Shown here piece by piece: positions 34,563 to 45,711 of a DNA stretch of 64,000 nucleotides (position 1 is its first letter; the number at the start of each line of letters is the position of its first letter). The notes below the pieces were generated by a model. The model made no database searches and was not told where the DNA came from. It saw nothing but the letters and a program-made list of their open reading frames with translations. The DNA is from Periplaneta americana (taxonomy: Eukaryota; Arthropoda; Insecta; Blattodea; Blattidae), in NCBI RefSeq assembly GCF_040183065.1, contig NC_091117.1, forward strand, positions 100,195,001 to 100,259,000, given 5' to 3'. The position numbers and the translations under genes were made by a program.

Positions 34563-36289
34563 CCTAATGGACAGTTTTAGAATTCTGCTTTTGATATAAG
34601 TCAGTGGAATGTGATAAGATTGTTTTACATGCCACAATGTTAGAAGCTCAGTGTAGAACTATCAGCTTTATTTCTCTTCTACAGAAAGCTATTTTTATGT
34701 GGGTCCTTTAGGGAAACACAAACCATTAGACCACCGAGAAAGATATTGGTGTCATGAAGGTCGGATATACTTTTCTAATACATTTTGTGTGTTTTATAAC
34801 AATTCAGTTTTTATCATGTTACCCATGACCGGGACCATGTATTTTTAGTACTAGAGATAAACGTAAAAAATGATTTTTAGCTGTAGTTAGAAGTATGTAA
34901 AGATATGAAATTAAAATTTGGAGTGAGTCTTGATGGAAGTCCATCTGAATGTACGCAAAAATTTCTCACGTTTGTCCACAAATAGCATATATATTAAGGG
35001 CTCTTGTTTACTGCACATGCACAGTGTGTTGTAAGCGAAACTTATACAATAAGGGAGCTCGAAATTTTATTTCTGTATCTGTACACATGTAGTGTTAAGT
35101 GTATGTACTTCAACTATGACACAATTTTTTCTACGAAAATTTTCGAGAATTTTATTTTTTTTATTATTTTTTTTTTTGTGCGAAAGGTGATATGGAAGAT
35201 AAGACATAAAGGAAGCATGGACAACAGGGTGTGCTTATTTGGTTCTGATAAAGTCGAGAACAAGATCTAAGAGAGCGTATGAGACATTTGTAAAATAAGT
35301 TTTGTTGTTTAGTGAACTGTCCGAAGACAGGTCTGAACCTCATAAATGACACCAATAAGGCATCACTCATAAGGCAACTAAGCCAGGAGATAATGAGGTA
35401 GGCTGGCCAGTTCCTTTCCTCCTCCATTGCAGACATTGTCAACTAGCTATATATTACACTAACGAGACTTCAGACATATGCATACAATTATTGTATTTCC
35501 TCTGACACATATTGTCAAGTGAGATGTACTGCCTGATAATAGATGTACATATTAGCCAGAACCTCAATCAGAGGTTCAAACGAGTATCAGTGAGAAAAAT
35601 TTGTTAGCTTATTTTGCAGTTCTGGAGAAGTTAATAATACCCTCAGCTTAAAGGAAGTGGATAATAGTACTGATATAAGCTTCAACAACTATACAAATTA
35701 TACTATTACTATTAACTGTTCTAAATGAAGGTCTATGTTTGTAGTTCAATGTACGACACTTATAACTGTGTTTGTGGAGCAACCAAGTAACATGTGGTAT
35801 TGTCAACTTATGAGACATGACAGCATCGGTAAGTACAACAAAAGAATATAATTGCCCAAAAATTACTTTTTAGTGTCAAGGATGATTAAAATATACATTT
35901 CCAAAAAAATCTCGAAATCGGATTTTTTGCTGCATTAAAGTACTTTTTCTTTATACATCACATCAGAAAGTAAATGGAGCTGCTTCAGAAAAGTGAGTCA
36001 AAGTATTACAGCAATGAGTTAATACTCAAGTGCATACACACATGGTAATAAAACAAATGCAATTTTTGTTACATTTAAGCACAAAGCATGTAAAAAAGAA
36101 TATAAGATTAATGCGAGAATGGAGATGGTATGGATAAGTTTTATAAACCGTGTTAAAAGGCAGCAGTCAAACAAAAATGAAGGAACATAATGGGCATTTT
36201 ACAGCATAACATCTTCAGAAGAAAGATATTTCTCCACTCAATGTTATGACTACGAAACGTGATTCAAAAAGTACGTGACAAGAGCTCTA
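34563..36289. other. Intronic DNA, no gene
   Basis: No supported gene. Around 35315-35440 the sequence (GTCCGAAGACAGGTCTGAAC, GGCCAGTTCCTTTCCTCCTC) has the look of a dispersed repeat. I have no second copy in the window to prove it. Confidence 0.4.
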
Positions 36290-37150
36290 ACTGGTGACAT
36301 ATTCCCTCTCTTGTTCCAATTTTCTGCCAGGAGTGCAACAGCCAATCTCTGAACATTGTTCCAGAAGAGCCTTATTTCATAAGAATGAACATTTCTTAAA
36401 TGCTACAAAGATTCGTAATCTTTTGAGGAACAGAGAATTTGATATTTGGTGTCGTCATCCACAGAAAGGGAAAGGCGTAGTTTTATTTAAACAATATCCT
36501 GGTGCCAAAAAATGGATTTGTAAACACGAAGGACTCTCCAACAGCGAATGGCGCGATGGCATTAAAATGGTTGGAAATGTTGCTGCAGTACATGCTGTGC
36601 CAGGAAGATCTCAGGACAACCATTGTAGGCATTGCCACAACGAGGTTGAAACTCCTGCACACGTCCTGGGATCCTGTCCACATGGCAAAGCTCTGCGAAA
36701 CGCTAGATACTACCAAGTATGATCAATTATAGCCATATAGCCACTGCCCTTAAAAATGCCGATTATAACAACTCTGAAGAAGTACATGGTCTCTCCATCA
36801 CTGACAGTACAGGGCGCATAGATACAATAGCTTTCAAGGTATCTACAAGATCTGAATTCATAATTGATCCCACTGTGCGTTTCGAAATGAATGAGGAACA
36901 GCCAGCAGAAGTGGATAAGGAAAAAAAGAATATCTACAATCCTACCATTCCCTGTTACCTTCAAAAGTACCAGCTAAAAGAGCTTGAAGTAATCGGACTT
37001 CTGGTTGGAGTAAGAGGTACAGCTACTTTCTTCATGAAAAATGTGTTTAAGAGGCTTGGAATACCTACATCTATTATTCTGATTGTAACCTTAGCTGCAT
37101 TGAAAGGATCAATTGCTCTCCTAAAGCATCACCTGTATTCGAAATGAAAC
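36290..37150 (+). pseudogene. R2-like C-terminal zinc knuckle and endonuclease
   Basis: The first frame reads ALFHKNEHFLNATKIRNLLR, later VHAVPGRSQDNHCRHCHNEV and TPAHVLGSCPHGKALRNARY, the CCHC knuckle that precedes the restriction-like endonuclease in R2 elements. A one-step frame change near 36715 leads to IATALKNADYN, IDTIAFKVSTRSEFIIDPTV, EVDKEKKNIYNPTIPCYLQK and LKELEVIGLLVGVRGTATFF, the endonuclease core. Same strand as the 32440-33785 part and 2.5 kb downstream, so it is probably the 3' half of the same insertion with the central RT lost. No 28S rDNA flank is seen. Confidence 0.78.
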
Positions 37151-37367
37151 TAAGTTCATTAGCATTCTTTACTTTTTTGTAACACTTACCTCACTAAAAC
37201 TAGGTATATTTCCACTAATCTCAAAATGTATTTGGAGCTATGTACTTGTAGGGGTTCCATTGTCAAAACATAATCAATGGTTCAATGAACTTGTGAACAT
37301 TTATACGGTTAAGTACTCTTTGTCCCTTGTGGCAGCTCATGGTGAGAAGATTTCTAAATTCATGCAG

Positions 37368-37755
37368 CCATTAGATGGTGTATATGTTGCGTCAGACCCT
37401 TGTACAATGGCTGCATGCACAGAAACATGGTCAAATTTGGAAGTTCGTAGTGTGATCCGGTTTTTGTGTCTGAAGGGTACCTCACCAGCAGAAATCACTG
37501 GGTTCCAGATCGGGACTGTAAGGAGAACTGTCCAGTACCTCCCACCGGAAGCACCAAACTCACATCTGTTTCCATGACATGATATTCACACCGTACATCT
37601 CAACAAGTTGACGATGAATTTCTACTAGTGAGGTGCCCTTCAGATGCAAAAACCGGATCACACTACGCACTTCCAAGTTTGACCATGTTTCTGTGCACAA
37701 AGCCATCATACAACTAATACTGCAAGGGTCTGACGCACATACTTGCCATCTAATG
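37368..37755. repeat. Inverted pair of mariner transposase N-termini
   Basis: Plus-strand 37368-37505 codes CTETWSNLEVRSVIRFLCLK followed by GTSPAEI, the HTH_48 start of mariner-type transposases. The reverse complement of 37575-37755 repeats it (TETWSNLEVRSVIRFL and LKGTS, then an IHRQLVEMYG-like stretch). The arms are about 130 bp around a loop of about 70 bp. It could be two insertions head to head or a snap-back product. Confidence 0.72.
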
Positions 37756-37759
37756 CTGT

Positions 37760-38905
37760 GATAAAGCTGTGTTCTGCTGCTGTGGCCTTGGCAAAAAATT
37801 CGAACAAGAGAGGGTATATATCATGCATGAAAGCTATTTTTATCTTACTTTTTGAATCACCCTCGTATTTTGTTAATGTTAATGCAAACAGTGACACACT
37901 CCTTCACATAATATGTACCCTGATATCTGCTGCGTGACAAAGTCTTCCCTTCTCTCAATGATCTCTGAAACAGTGTGTCAAAACTTGTATTAACACAGGT
38001 TCAATGAGTAAGACAAAACACTTCTTACTAGAAACTTCCTTAAAATTTCATTCACTCTGCTAACCTTGTGTTCATATCAGATTTCTTTGTTCTCAATAGC
38101 GTCTCATAGATGGAGAGTGAAAGAAAAAGGTCTCAATAACTTACATGCTATGGTCTAGCATTAGTCAAATGTAATACAGATTTTCATTTTTTGAAATGAT
38201 AAAACAGGAAGTAGTTTCATGAATAAGAGAGTAAGAAGTACAACAGAGACACCTTAAAGGAAAATGAATAATTGAATCCGATTTCTCATGCAAAATGTCT
38301 ATAAATTGGCAACATGAATCTCAGACACAGTCTAGTAAAATTTACCTTGCTAGATAAGTAAATTGGAAGCTTCTAGTAATCAGCTCGTGTGTTCTTAAGT
38401 TATTAACTACCTTTACTATTAAATCAAAATCATTCGTTATAATCGTATTTTAAATCTATTGGTGGCAATCTTAAGACACTAAACATACTCTTAATCTTGT
38501 GCCACTAATTGGCAAGAGAATCTCAACTTACAGTGGCAACTTATTTTTGGTTAGGTTTTTCAAGAGGTGAACACAAGTAGGCTAGGCATCAGAAACCTAA
38601 GAACAAATCCTAGTAAATCTAAGTAAAGTTGATGGTGAATAAAAACGTTATAATTATTATTTTTTTTAATGATCCTGTTCTCTGTGTCATCATTTTACCA
38701 TTCCTTCCTTAGTCATGAACATAGTAGGCTAATAATAATAATAATAATAAATAATAACATAATCACCATAATCCATGGGCTCTGGCATAAAAAATTGAGA
38801 AGGCTCTAATACACTAAAGTGGTGAAATAAAATGAGCTGTTAGCTGGGATGTAGCATCCATGTTACCATATAAATAGAAATAAAGATTATTCATAGTTCA
38901 CATTA
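37760..38905. other. Intronic DNA with an AAT microsatellite
   Basis: No gene. A short ATAATAATAATAATAAATAA array lies near 38731-38760. Confidence 0.4.
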
Positions 38906-39509
38906 CAGTAGAATCTCGATACAATAATTTTCTGGAGACTAGAAAAATTTGTATTATTGCATCAGAGTTATTGTTTTGAGGAATTATGAAATTTTGCTCA
39001 AATTAATGTTATAAAGAAGAATATAATAGAAATAAGTATAAAATAACATTACATACTATGAAATAACTTTTACTCATCATTTGATTACCCTACTTAAGTT
39101 TTCTTCTCTGGCTACCACTTTGATGAAAGTAATTGCATGTCTGTCTTTAAAACATTGTAGCCAGTCATTGCTTGCTTTGAAGTTCGAATCAACATGTACA
39201 CTGGCAAAATAAGTTGACACAGAATAGGGCCTGTTATAGGAATGTTAAGTGCCCTCACTTCATTAAATCACTTCAAGGTATTCTGCTGCCATAGTTTTTA
39301 AATGATTATGTTCAGGATTAATTTTTACCACGTCTTGGAACACTGTCCTCTATTTCCTTGCATTTCTTTATGAATGTTGCAAGTGTTGACTGCATAAACC
39401 CATACTTTTTAACCACTTCAGTCTGCTTCAGTCCCCTATCTAAATCACTAAATGCAGCTAATTTAGTCTCTGAACTGATTTGTTTTCGTGTTGCACTTGC
39501 CATATTCAC
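38906..39509 (-). mobile_element. Second Tigger/pogo relic
   Basis: A TA-flanked CAGTAGAATCTCGATACAAT end at 38906 resembles pogo/Tigger termini. The minus-strand frame 39318-39509 codes KQISSETKLAAFSDLDRGLK and TEVVKKYGFMQSTLATFIKK, a CENP-B-type helix-turn-helix. The opposite end was not found, so the element is truncated. Confidence 0.62.
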
Positions 39510-39949
39510 AGTTCACAGCAGATAAATATTAAAAAATTATCTGCCCATACCAACTGTGTATGAAAAGTTAATCGAAATGTTGCATTGAAATTAATGTCAC
39601 TTATGAATAGCTACCTGAATTTTGGACACATTGCAACCGGCATGGCACTAAATTAATGACAAGCTTCCTCTCTGATTTCAATGTTAGTGACATTTTTCAT
39701 TTGTGATATTGTCTTACTTGCTTTAGATAATAGCATCTGTTAAATTGTTGTTACATGTCACTTCTTTTAGAGTTTGACTGCTAATAACTAAGATTTCCAT
39801 TAGTTAGTTGGGAGAGAGCGCACAATTTTTTTGGTCCCATGGACATAGCCAGTGATGTCATTCAGCCGGTTCGCTTCTTAAATTGTCGTAGTCTGCAGAA
39901 CTGGTTGATAAATTTTTACGTCAAAATCATGATGTATAAATGTTGTTAC
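39510..39949. other. No recognised feature
   Basis: Non-coding sequence between a Tigger relic and a LINE fragment. Confidence 0.35.
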
Positions 39950-40310
39950 ATGCCTGATATGGTGCTGAGACTTGGACCATGAATAAGGACATAAGTAGAA
40001 TCCAAGCAGGAGAAATGAAATTTTTAAGAAGCATAGAAAAGAAAATAAGAAGGGACAAAATAAAAAATTAAGTTATTAGACAGACATTAGGAGTTCAAAA
40101 ATTAAAAGATACAATAGCGAAAATAAGATTAAAATGGTTCGGTCATTTGAAATGAAAGTCAAAGGTGTAAGAACAATAGGACTAAGAGGTTAGATCAAGT
40201 ACGCATAGATTTACAGGAGAGAAGCTATAACTGGAAAAGAATTGAAGAAGAGAATTGTGGTAAGATAGGACTTTGTGGAGGAAGCTATGTTCTAAGACGA
40301 CCAACAACTG
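39950..40310 (+). pseudogene. LINE ORF2 C-terminal fragment
   Basis: Translation with interruptions gives GAETWTMNKDISRIQAGEMK then FLRSIEKKIRRDKI, IRQTLGVQKLKDTIAKIRLK and WFGHLK, the region beyond the RT domain in several insect LINE families. Stops and a frame change make it non-functional. Confidence 0.65.
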
Positions 40311-40917
40311 ACAAGCAAACATTCTCATGAGGGCAGATAAAAATAATAATTTTTTTTCTTCCACCATGCTAATAATGTCAAAACAACTCCTTGTACAAAT
40401 GTTGGCCACTCAAGTGCAATTATGAGGGTCGTCCAGAAAGTAAGTTTACCTGGGGTCGTTTACAAAAAGAAAACACAATTTCATGGAGCGTTTTGTTGGA
40501 ACAGGTACAGCAAATGTTGAACTATTTTTTAACATATTCCCCACTGGAATCGAGACATTTGTCATACCGTGGAATCAATAGAATTGTGTAGACAGCTGTC
40601 ACATAGATTCCGATCCCAGGCGGCAGACTTCTAAGACACAGGGATACAAAAGTTGATCCCATCGTCTAACAAATGTCTCAGTTGCAGTAGTGAATATGTT
40701 GTAAAATAGCTCAACAATTGCTGTATCTGTTTCAATTAATCTTTCCATGAAATTTTGTTTTATTTCTGTAAATGGGCCAGGTAAACTTACTTTTTGGATG
40801 GCCCTTGTAACTGCACTCGAGTGGCCAAAATTTGTAGAAACACTTGTTTTGATATTATTAACATGGTGGAAGAAAAAATTAACTTTTTTATCTGCCCCTG
40901 TGACAATGTTTGCTTGT
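40311..40917. mobile_element. Foldback element with 150-bp arms
   Basis: The left arm runs ACAAGCAAACATT, GGGCAGATAAAAA, TTTTTTCTTCCACCATG, TTGGCCACTC and then GTCGTCCAGAAAGTAAGTTT. The right arm repeats all of these blocks inverted and in order, ending TGTTTGCTTGT at 40917. The inner part alone (40423-40807, TA at both sides) looks like a mariner-derived MITE, so either the arms are one long TIR or a MITE landed in the middle of a palindrome. No coding capacity. Confidence 0.75.
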
Positions 40918-40933
40918 GAGTGGAAACGTCTAC

Positions 40934-40934
<1 letters not shown>

Positions 40935-40980
<46 letters not shown>

Positions 40981-41000
40981 GTGATGATGGTGATGATGAA
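40935..41000. repeat. GAT trinucleotide microsatellite
   Basis: About twenty GAT units with a few GTGAT variants, directly following the foldback element. Confidence 0.95.
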
Positions 41001-41007
41001 TAAGATA

Positions 41008-41518
41008 CCTTGTTTTCTCGAATAAGTCGCACACCCCGCTTTTGAAAGCGAGTGGGGGGGGGGAAACTTAACAACTGTATTCACGAGAAATTAGAAATAA
41101 TTAAACACAAAAATACATTTCAGTTAACAATAAATATCCTGGAACAGAACGCATTTCAAACCCATCCTTTGCACATGCACTGCATAAATGTCAGTTGGCT
41201 TGCTAAGCTGGCTCTTTATACAATATCCTGCAACATTTACACCACACTTCAGTATATTAACTACCTTTATTTTGTATGATACTACGTGGTTTCTTATAAT
41301 AAATACCTATCACTATTAACTTCTTCATTCTTCTTTAACAATGTTAACAATTATTAAAATACCTGCATGGGAAGATTATGTCATGCGCTACCATCTTAGA
41401 AGCTGTGTGGGCAGAAAATCAGGTAATGTTGCCAACTTCATTTCAAATAAGCCAAACACGTCTATTTTTTACTTGTATATTTCAGAAAAAAATGTGTGTG
41501 GTATTCGAGAAAATACAG
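41008..41518. mobile_element. MITE-like TIR element
   Basis: TA-flanked ends: CCTTGTTTTCTCGAAT on the left and ATTCGAGAAAATACAG on the right, inverted with mismatches over about 25 bp. 511 bp without a coding frame. Weak support beyond the end match. Confidence 0.5.
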
Positions 41519-41519
41519 T

Positions 41520-42318
41520 ATTTGTCTTCTTCTTTCTTAATATATCTGCTACATTTTTATTCCATTTGAATGAAATAAATTATTTTTTCATTAAGGGTAT
41601 AATTGGCAATACTGAATGTATTATTAGTTGAATCTACTATCTAATATTCATACAGAGCAAAGTGCAATGAAGCTAAGAGCATTCATGCAAGCTTTTTCAG
41701 TAATGGTCTAAGAAAAGATAGAGTAGTTGATGTTTCAGAAAGCCTAAAGGTTAAATAAACTTAATGTAACACTAGAGGTTATAGGCCTAAATGTAAGTGC
41801 AGATGCATCTTCGGATGTTTCAAACAATTTGTCAGTGTGGTCAGATATTCAAAGCTAGTTGGAGTTGTGAATATTCTGTACTATTCTCTTTCATGACATG
41901 AGTCTGTAATTACAAGTTTTTAAATTACTTCACACATAATTCTACACTAGCATGTTGCATGCAATTTTCCTTTAACTGTATTTAATATATTTGATACAAA
42001 ATTACGAAATTTGCTGTAATTAGTGGAGAGAACCAATTGTTAAAAAATTTAGAATGACACCACTGGGCATAGCACTACCTAAATACGAGGCTGACTGCAA
42101 TACCTGAGTGAGCACTATCAACTCAAGGGTGGGATTAACCAATTTATTTAATTTCCAAATCCTATAGATAGTATGGGCAGCTATTTTTTTCTAATTTGTT
42201 TCCGCTGTAATGCAAAGCACTAATAATATGGGGAGGTTTCGACACGAGTTCATTAACAATTCTCTTGTCAATAAAAAGAATCTGATGTACCAAATACACC
42301 TTTCATATAAACCCTCAC
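41520..42318. other. Intronic DNA, nothing recognised
   Basis: Upstream part of the intron on the gene strand, next to the donor site. No repeats or coding blocks identified. Confidence 0.4.
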
Positions 42319-42530
42319 CTTTTTGGAAGTTGTTTGGCTGCTGTGCCAGTAGTGTCACAGAGGGGTACATGGAAAGTATAATAGCAAGGCACTCAGCCAC
42401 ATCTGGATCTGGTGCACAAGCCAGTGCAGGAGTCATCCCGTTGCAATCCACAGCCAGTACTGACGCTCCCTTCTCCAGCAACAGCCGTGTCACAGCAACC
42501 ATGCCATTTCTGGATGACAGATGCAGTGGC
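42319..42530 (-). CDS. Ankyrin-repeat exon, ANKRD28/44/52-like
   Basis: Minus-strand exon with a TGCATTGTAG acceptor and AAAAAG|GTGAGG donor. It codes PLHLSSRNGMVAVTRLLLEK then GASVLAVDCNGMTPALACAP and DPDVAECLAIIL, and ends near QQPNNFQK. The last ankyrin repeat and the ASVLAVD.NG.TPALACAP block closely resemble the end of the ankyrin array in ANKRD28, ANKRD44 and ANKRD52, scaffold subunits of protein phosphatase 6 that act in the cytoplasm and at the ER. The exon leaves one base for the next exon, matching the exon at 27759-27919. No earlier exon was recognised up to 64000. The exact paralogue is uncertain. Confidence 0.82.
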
Positions 42531-42845
42531 CTACAATGCAGACACAACACAGCTCCAATTCTTGTCTTTAATGTTTACATCAACAAAAAATATACAAACA
42601 GAAACATGCTCGAAGAAGCATGCTACTGTTTACTACGACAACATGAAGAAAAGAACAATATTATTATAATAGCATCATACTGTTACATACATACAGAAAT
42701 GAGTAATTCAAATTATTTCTTTAAAATTAAGCAACTATTGACAGACAATAAAAAGAAAAATGAACGGAAAAAGAATAGAATACACAAAATTGAAGAGAAA
42801 TTGTGGTTGACTGACTTTCATAGCATTATAATTTACAATTATGTG

Positions 42846-43280
42846 ACCCACTGAGTTAGCTCTGTGGCAGTGTGTCTGTTTCTAGACTAGCCAACCCAGG
42901 TTCAAATCCTGGCAGGGTCAGAAATTTTCCTAAATCCCAAATCTCTCCGCAGTGCATATAAAGAGAAGGCATGTATTACTGTTGATAGTGATTCATCTGT
43001 TGGACAGGGATGTTAAGCCTGTCGACCCCAGTGGTGCTATTTGACAGACGTAGGGTACATGCCGGCACTGGGTTTCCCATTCTCCCTTCCTCATCTTCAT
43101 CATCATCATCCACTCCCTACACTACATTTACACATACACTCATCCTAATACACGACATAACTCTTCACATATACACATCATGGCCTGCCGAAGTGGTGTG
43201 GAACTTGAAAAATAGGTCATAGTCCTGCCATCTGTCCGCAATATGTGGAACCCGAATCACGCAAGTGAAGTGGATAGGTA
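42846..43280 (+). repeat. tRNA-derived SINE with long body
   Basis: The A-box region TTAGCTCTGTGGCAGTGTGT and the B-box GGTTCAAATCCTGG start it. The body includes GTTAAGCCTGTCGACCCCAG and ends CCTGCCGAAGTGGTG...GAAGTGGATAGG before a TA array. The last 130 bp recur inverted at 61246-61370, which confirms a dispersed family. Confidence 0.75.
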
Positions 43281-43284
43281 TTAC

Positions 43285-43288
<4 letters not shown>

Positions 43289-43325
<37 letters not shown>
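43289..43325. repeat. TA microsatellite, left of a transposon
   Basis: Uninterrupted TA repeat that ends exactly at the CAGGGTG terminus of the Tc1/mariner element. It continues at its other end (44823-44868), so the transposon lies within one array. Confidence 0.95.
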
Positions 43326-43328
<3 letters not shown>

Positions 43329-44819
43329 GGTGTTTAAAAATACGAGGCTTAATTTCAGGTATGTATTTCCCACATGTAGACAATCAAAATAGTTCATTAC
43401 AACATGTGTCCGGAAATGCTTCATTTCCGAGTTATGGCCTTCACAACATTGAAATTCACCGGAACGTTTTTCTTTCCGCAGGTCGTTGCCGTCAAAGGAG
43501 ACATTAAGAGGGCACTCTGACAGTTCATTCCGAGGCAAAGGTTACATTCAGTGTTGTGTAGGTGTTAGACTGTGCGACATGTATTCAAATCAAGAGCTGG
43601 CAGAGATACACTTCATGTACGGTACGGCAGACGGCAATGCTGCGCTGGTTCGTCGTTTGTACCAGAAGAGGTACCCACAGCGACAATGTCCAGATCGGAA
43701 GACATTTGTACATCTCCATTACCGTCTGTGCGAGCATGGGAAATTTAACTCTCCTGGTTTGGGAAGGGGACGACCAAGATCTACAACTCCAGAAGTACAG
43801 GAGGAGATTCTGGAGGCTGTGAACATGACTCCTTCTATCATCACACGAAGGGTAGCGTTGCAAGTCAATGTTCCTCATACGACTGTCTGGAGACTGTTGA
43901 AAGAGTATCAATTGTATCCTTATCATTTGCAACGTGTACAGGCCCTGTCACCAGCAGATTACCCTGCACGAACGAGTTAGGTTCTGTCAGTGGTTCTTGC
44001 AGCAGTGTGGTGTAAATCCGAACTTTCCTGCCTTAGTATTATTTACAGATGAAGCACAGTTCACACGAGATCGCATAACAAATTTCCACAATCAGCATGT
44101 ATGGGCGTATGAAAACCCACGTGCAACTGTTCCATCTCATCACCAGGTGCGGTTCTCCCTCAACATGTGGGCCGGTATCATTGGTGATCAATTAGTTGGA
44201 CCCCATGTACTTGTAAACAGACTTACAGGGCAGGCGTACACAAACTTCCTGGAAAACACCATACCTCATGTTTTAGAAGACACTCCACTGATCAATCATC
44301 AACACATTCACTTCTTGCATGATGGCGCTCCTGCACACTTCAGTCGTAGGACTACGGCTCGCTGGTACTTGGATCGAAGGTTTCCTGATCGATGGATAGG
44401 TAGAGGTGGCCCAATTGCTTGGCCTCCACGCTCACCTGATCTGAACCCTTTCGATTTCTACTTGTGGGGCCATTTAAAATCATCGGTTTATTCGTCTCCA
44501 GTGCCTGATTTGGAATCCCTTCGGAATCGAATTGTGGCATGTTCTGAGGACATACGCAATACTCCTGGAGTTTGGGATCGTGTTCGCAGGTCAATGAGAC
44601 ATCGATGTGAGTCTGTATTCAAGCAGGAGGTGGACATTTTGAACATCTTCTGTAATGACAATGACCTGTGGAAAGAAAAACGTTCCGGTGAATTTCAATG
44701 TTGTGAAGGCCATAACTCGGAAATGAAGCATTTCCGGACACATGTTGTAATGAACTATTTTGATTGTCTACATGTGGGAAATACATACGTGAAATTATGC
44801 CCCGTATTTTTGAAACACC

Positions 44820-44822
<3 letters not shown>
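43326..44822 (+). mobile_element. Tc1/mariner transposon with long TIRs, frameshifted
   Basis: The left end CAGGGTGTTTAAAAATACGA is the start of TIRs about 170 bp long (to about 43495; right arm about 44655-44822). The arms include CATGTGTCCGGAAATGCTTC and GCCATAACTCGG. 1497 bp, inserted at TA inside a TA microsatellite. The two arms are very similar, so the copy is fairly young, but its transposase needs one frame change. Confidence 0.93.
43579..44660 (+). pseudogene. Tc1/mariner transposase (D..D38D type), one frameshift
   Basis: Starts MYSNQELAEIHFMYGTADGN. The first frame (to 43980) holds the paired helix-turn-helix region with GRGRPRSTTPEVQEEILEAV and VPHTTVWRLLKEY. A frameshift near 43935-43980 moves to the second frame with LVLFTDEAQFTRDRITNFHN (first Asp), HFLHDGAPAHFSRR (second Asp) and WPPRSPDLNPFDFYLWGHLK (third Asp). 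I count 38 residues between the second and third aspartates. The reading continues through the TIR into the TA array only because no stop occurs. Apart from the frame change all catalytic residues are present. Confidence 0.88.

Positions 44823-44868
<46 letters not shown>
44823..44868. repeat. TA microsatellite, right of a transposon
   Basis: Continuation of the array interrupted by the transposon. Confidence 0.95.
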
Positions 44869-44869
<1 letters not shown>

Positions 44870-45119
44870 TAGTGGCCTGAAGCAACAACAGCTGCTTGTA
44901 TATTGGATCACTATTTAAAAAATAAATAAATATACAATTAGAGTAAAAAATAAAGCAATAAGGAACACATTACCTTTATACAATGTCATTGAAGACAGCA
45001 ATTCGACCCAAATAAAATTCTATGTATAAAATCTAACTTTGCATACTGCAAATGCAAATAATCGAGTCAAACACAACACTGATTGAAAAATATAACTTGA
45101 CAAAATTAGAATGAGACTT

Positions 45120-45132
45120 ATATTACAATAAT
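45120..45132. repeat. Target-site duplication of the LINE, left
   Basis: ATATTACAATAAT, repeated exactly at 49720-49732. It defines the LINE limits. Confidence 0.92.
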
Positions 45133-45711
45133 GGATGCAAAAGGGTATCTGTCGGATATAGGGGGGAGAGCCATTAATCCTTCCCATTGAAGGCTTTAAG
45201 GAATCAACCTGGACAAATACCCAATGTCCCATCCCTTCCTTCCCGTGGTGTAGCTGTTAGTAAGCATAATTTTACGAGCTGAACTAAAGGGAGGGGCTAC
45301 TCATGCATTAGCACTGGTCAGCTTGATGAGTTAATGACTGAATTTGGTATAATTTTCCTCTATCCAATACCTAATTCGCTCTTTACCTTTTCTATCCAGT
45401 CCTCTGACGAACTCTTATTTTCTTCGATCCCGACGGCATTAGAGCATTCGAGGCCTAGGGGTTCATTTCCCTTTCCTTCCTCCTCTTTCTACTTTTCTGT
45501 TCCTAGTGCTGACCTGCTATGGCACTAAAATCGATCTCCAGTGACTTAAGGAGGGATCTCCCAGTTAGGTCCAATGGATCTGTCGACCAACAGCAGGTGT
45601 GGTCCTCCAGACATTCTGGGGGTTGTGTGTGAATGAAATAGACACCAAAACGTTAAAATATGTGTTCACTTAAATCGGCTACAACTTGCCATTTAACCAC
45701 TCCAATATGAA

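Larger units (their letters stand above)
27920..42318 (-). other. 14.4-kb intron loaded with transposons
   Basis: Bounded by GTGAGG (donor, reading from 42318) and TTTGCAG (acceptor, next to 27919). It contains a Tigger element, LINE pieces, an R2-like retrotransposon in two parts, a SINE, an inverted mariner pair, a foldback element and a MITE, listed separately. No additional coding exon was recognised within it. Confidence 0.6.

Noticed and set aside
38320-38350. Possible third CACAGTCTA transposon end
   Set aside because: CAGACACAGTCTAG matches only the first dozen bases and no inverted partner was found nearby.
40747-41084. Frames with long runs of Met, Ile or Ser
   Set aside because: They are translations of the GAT microsatellite in different frames.
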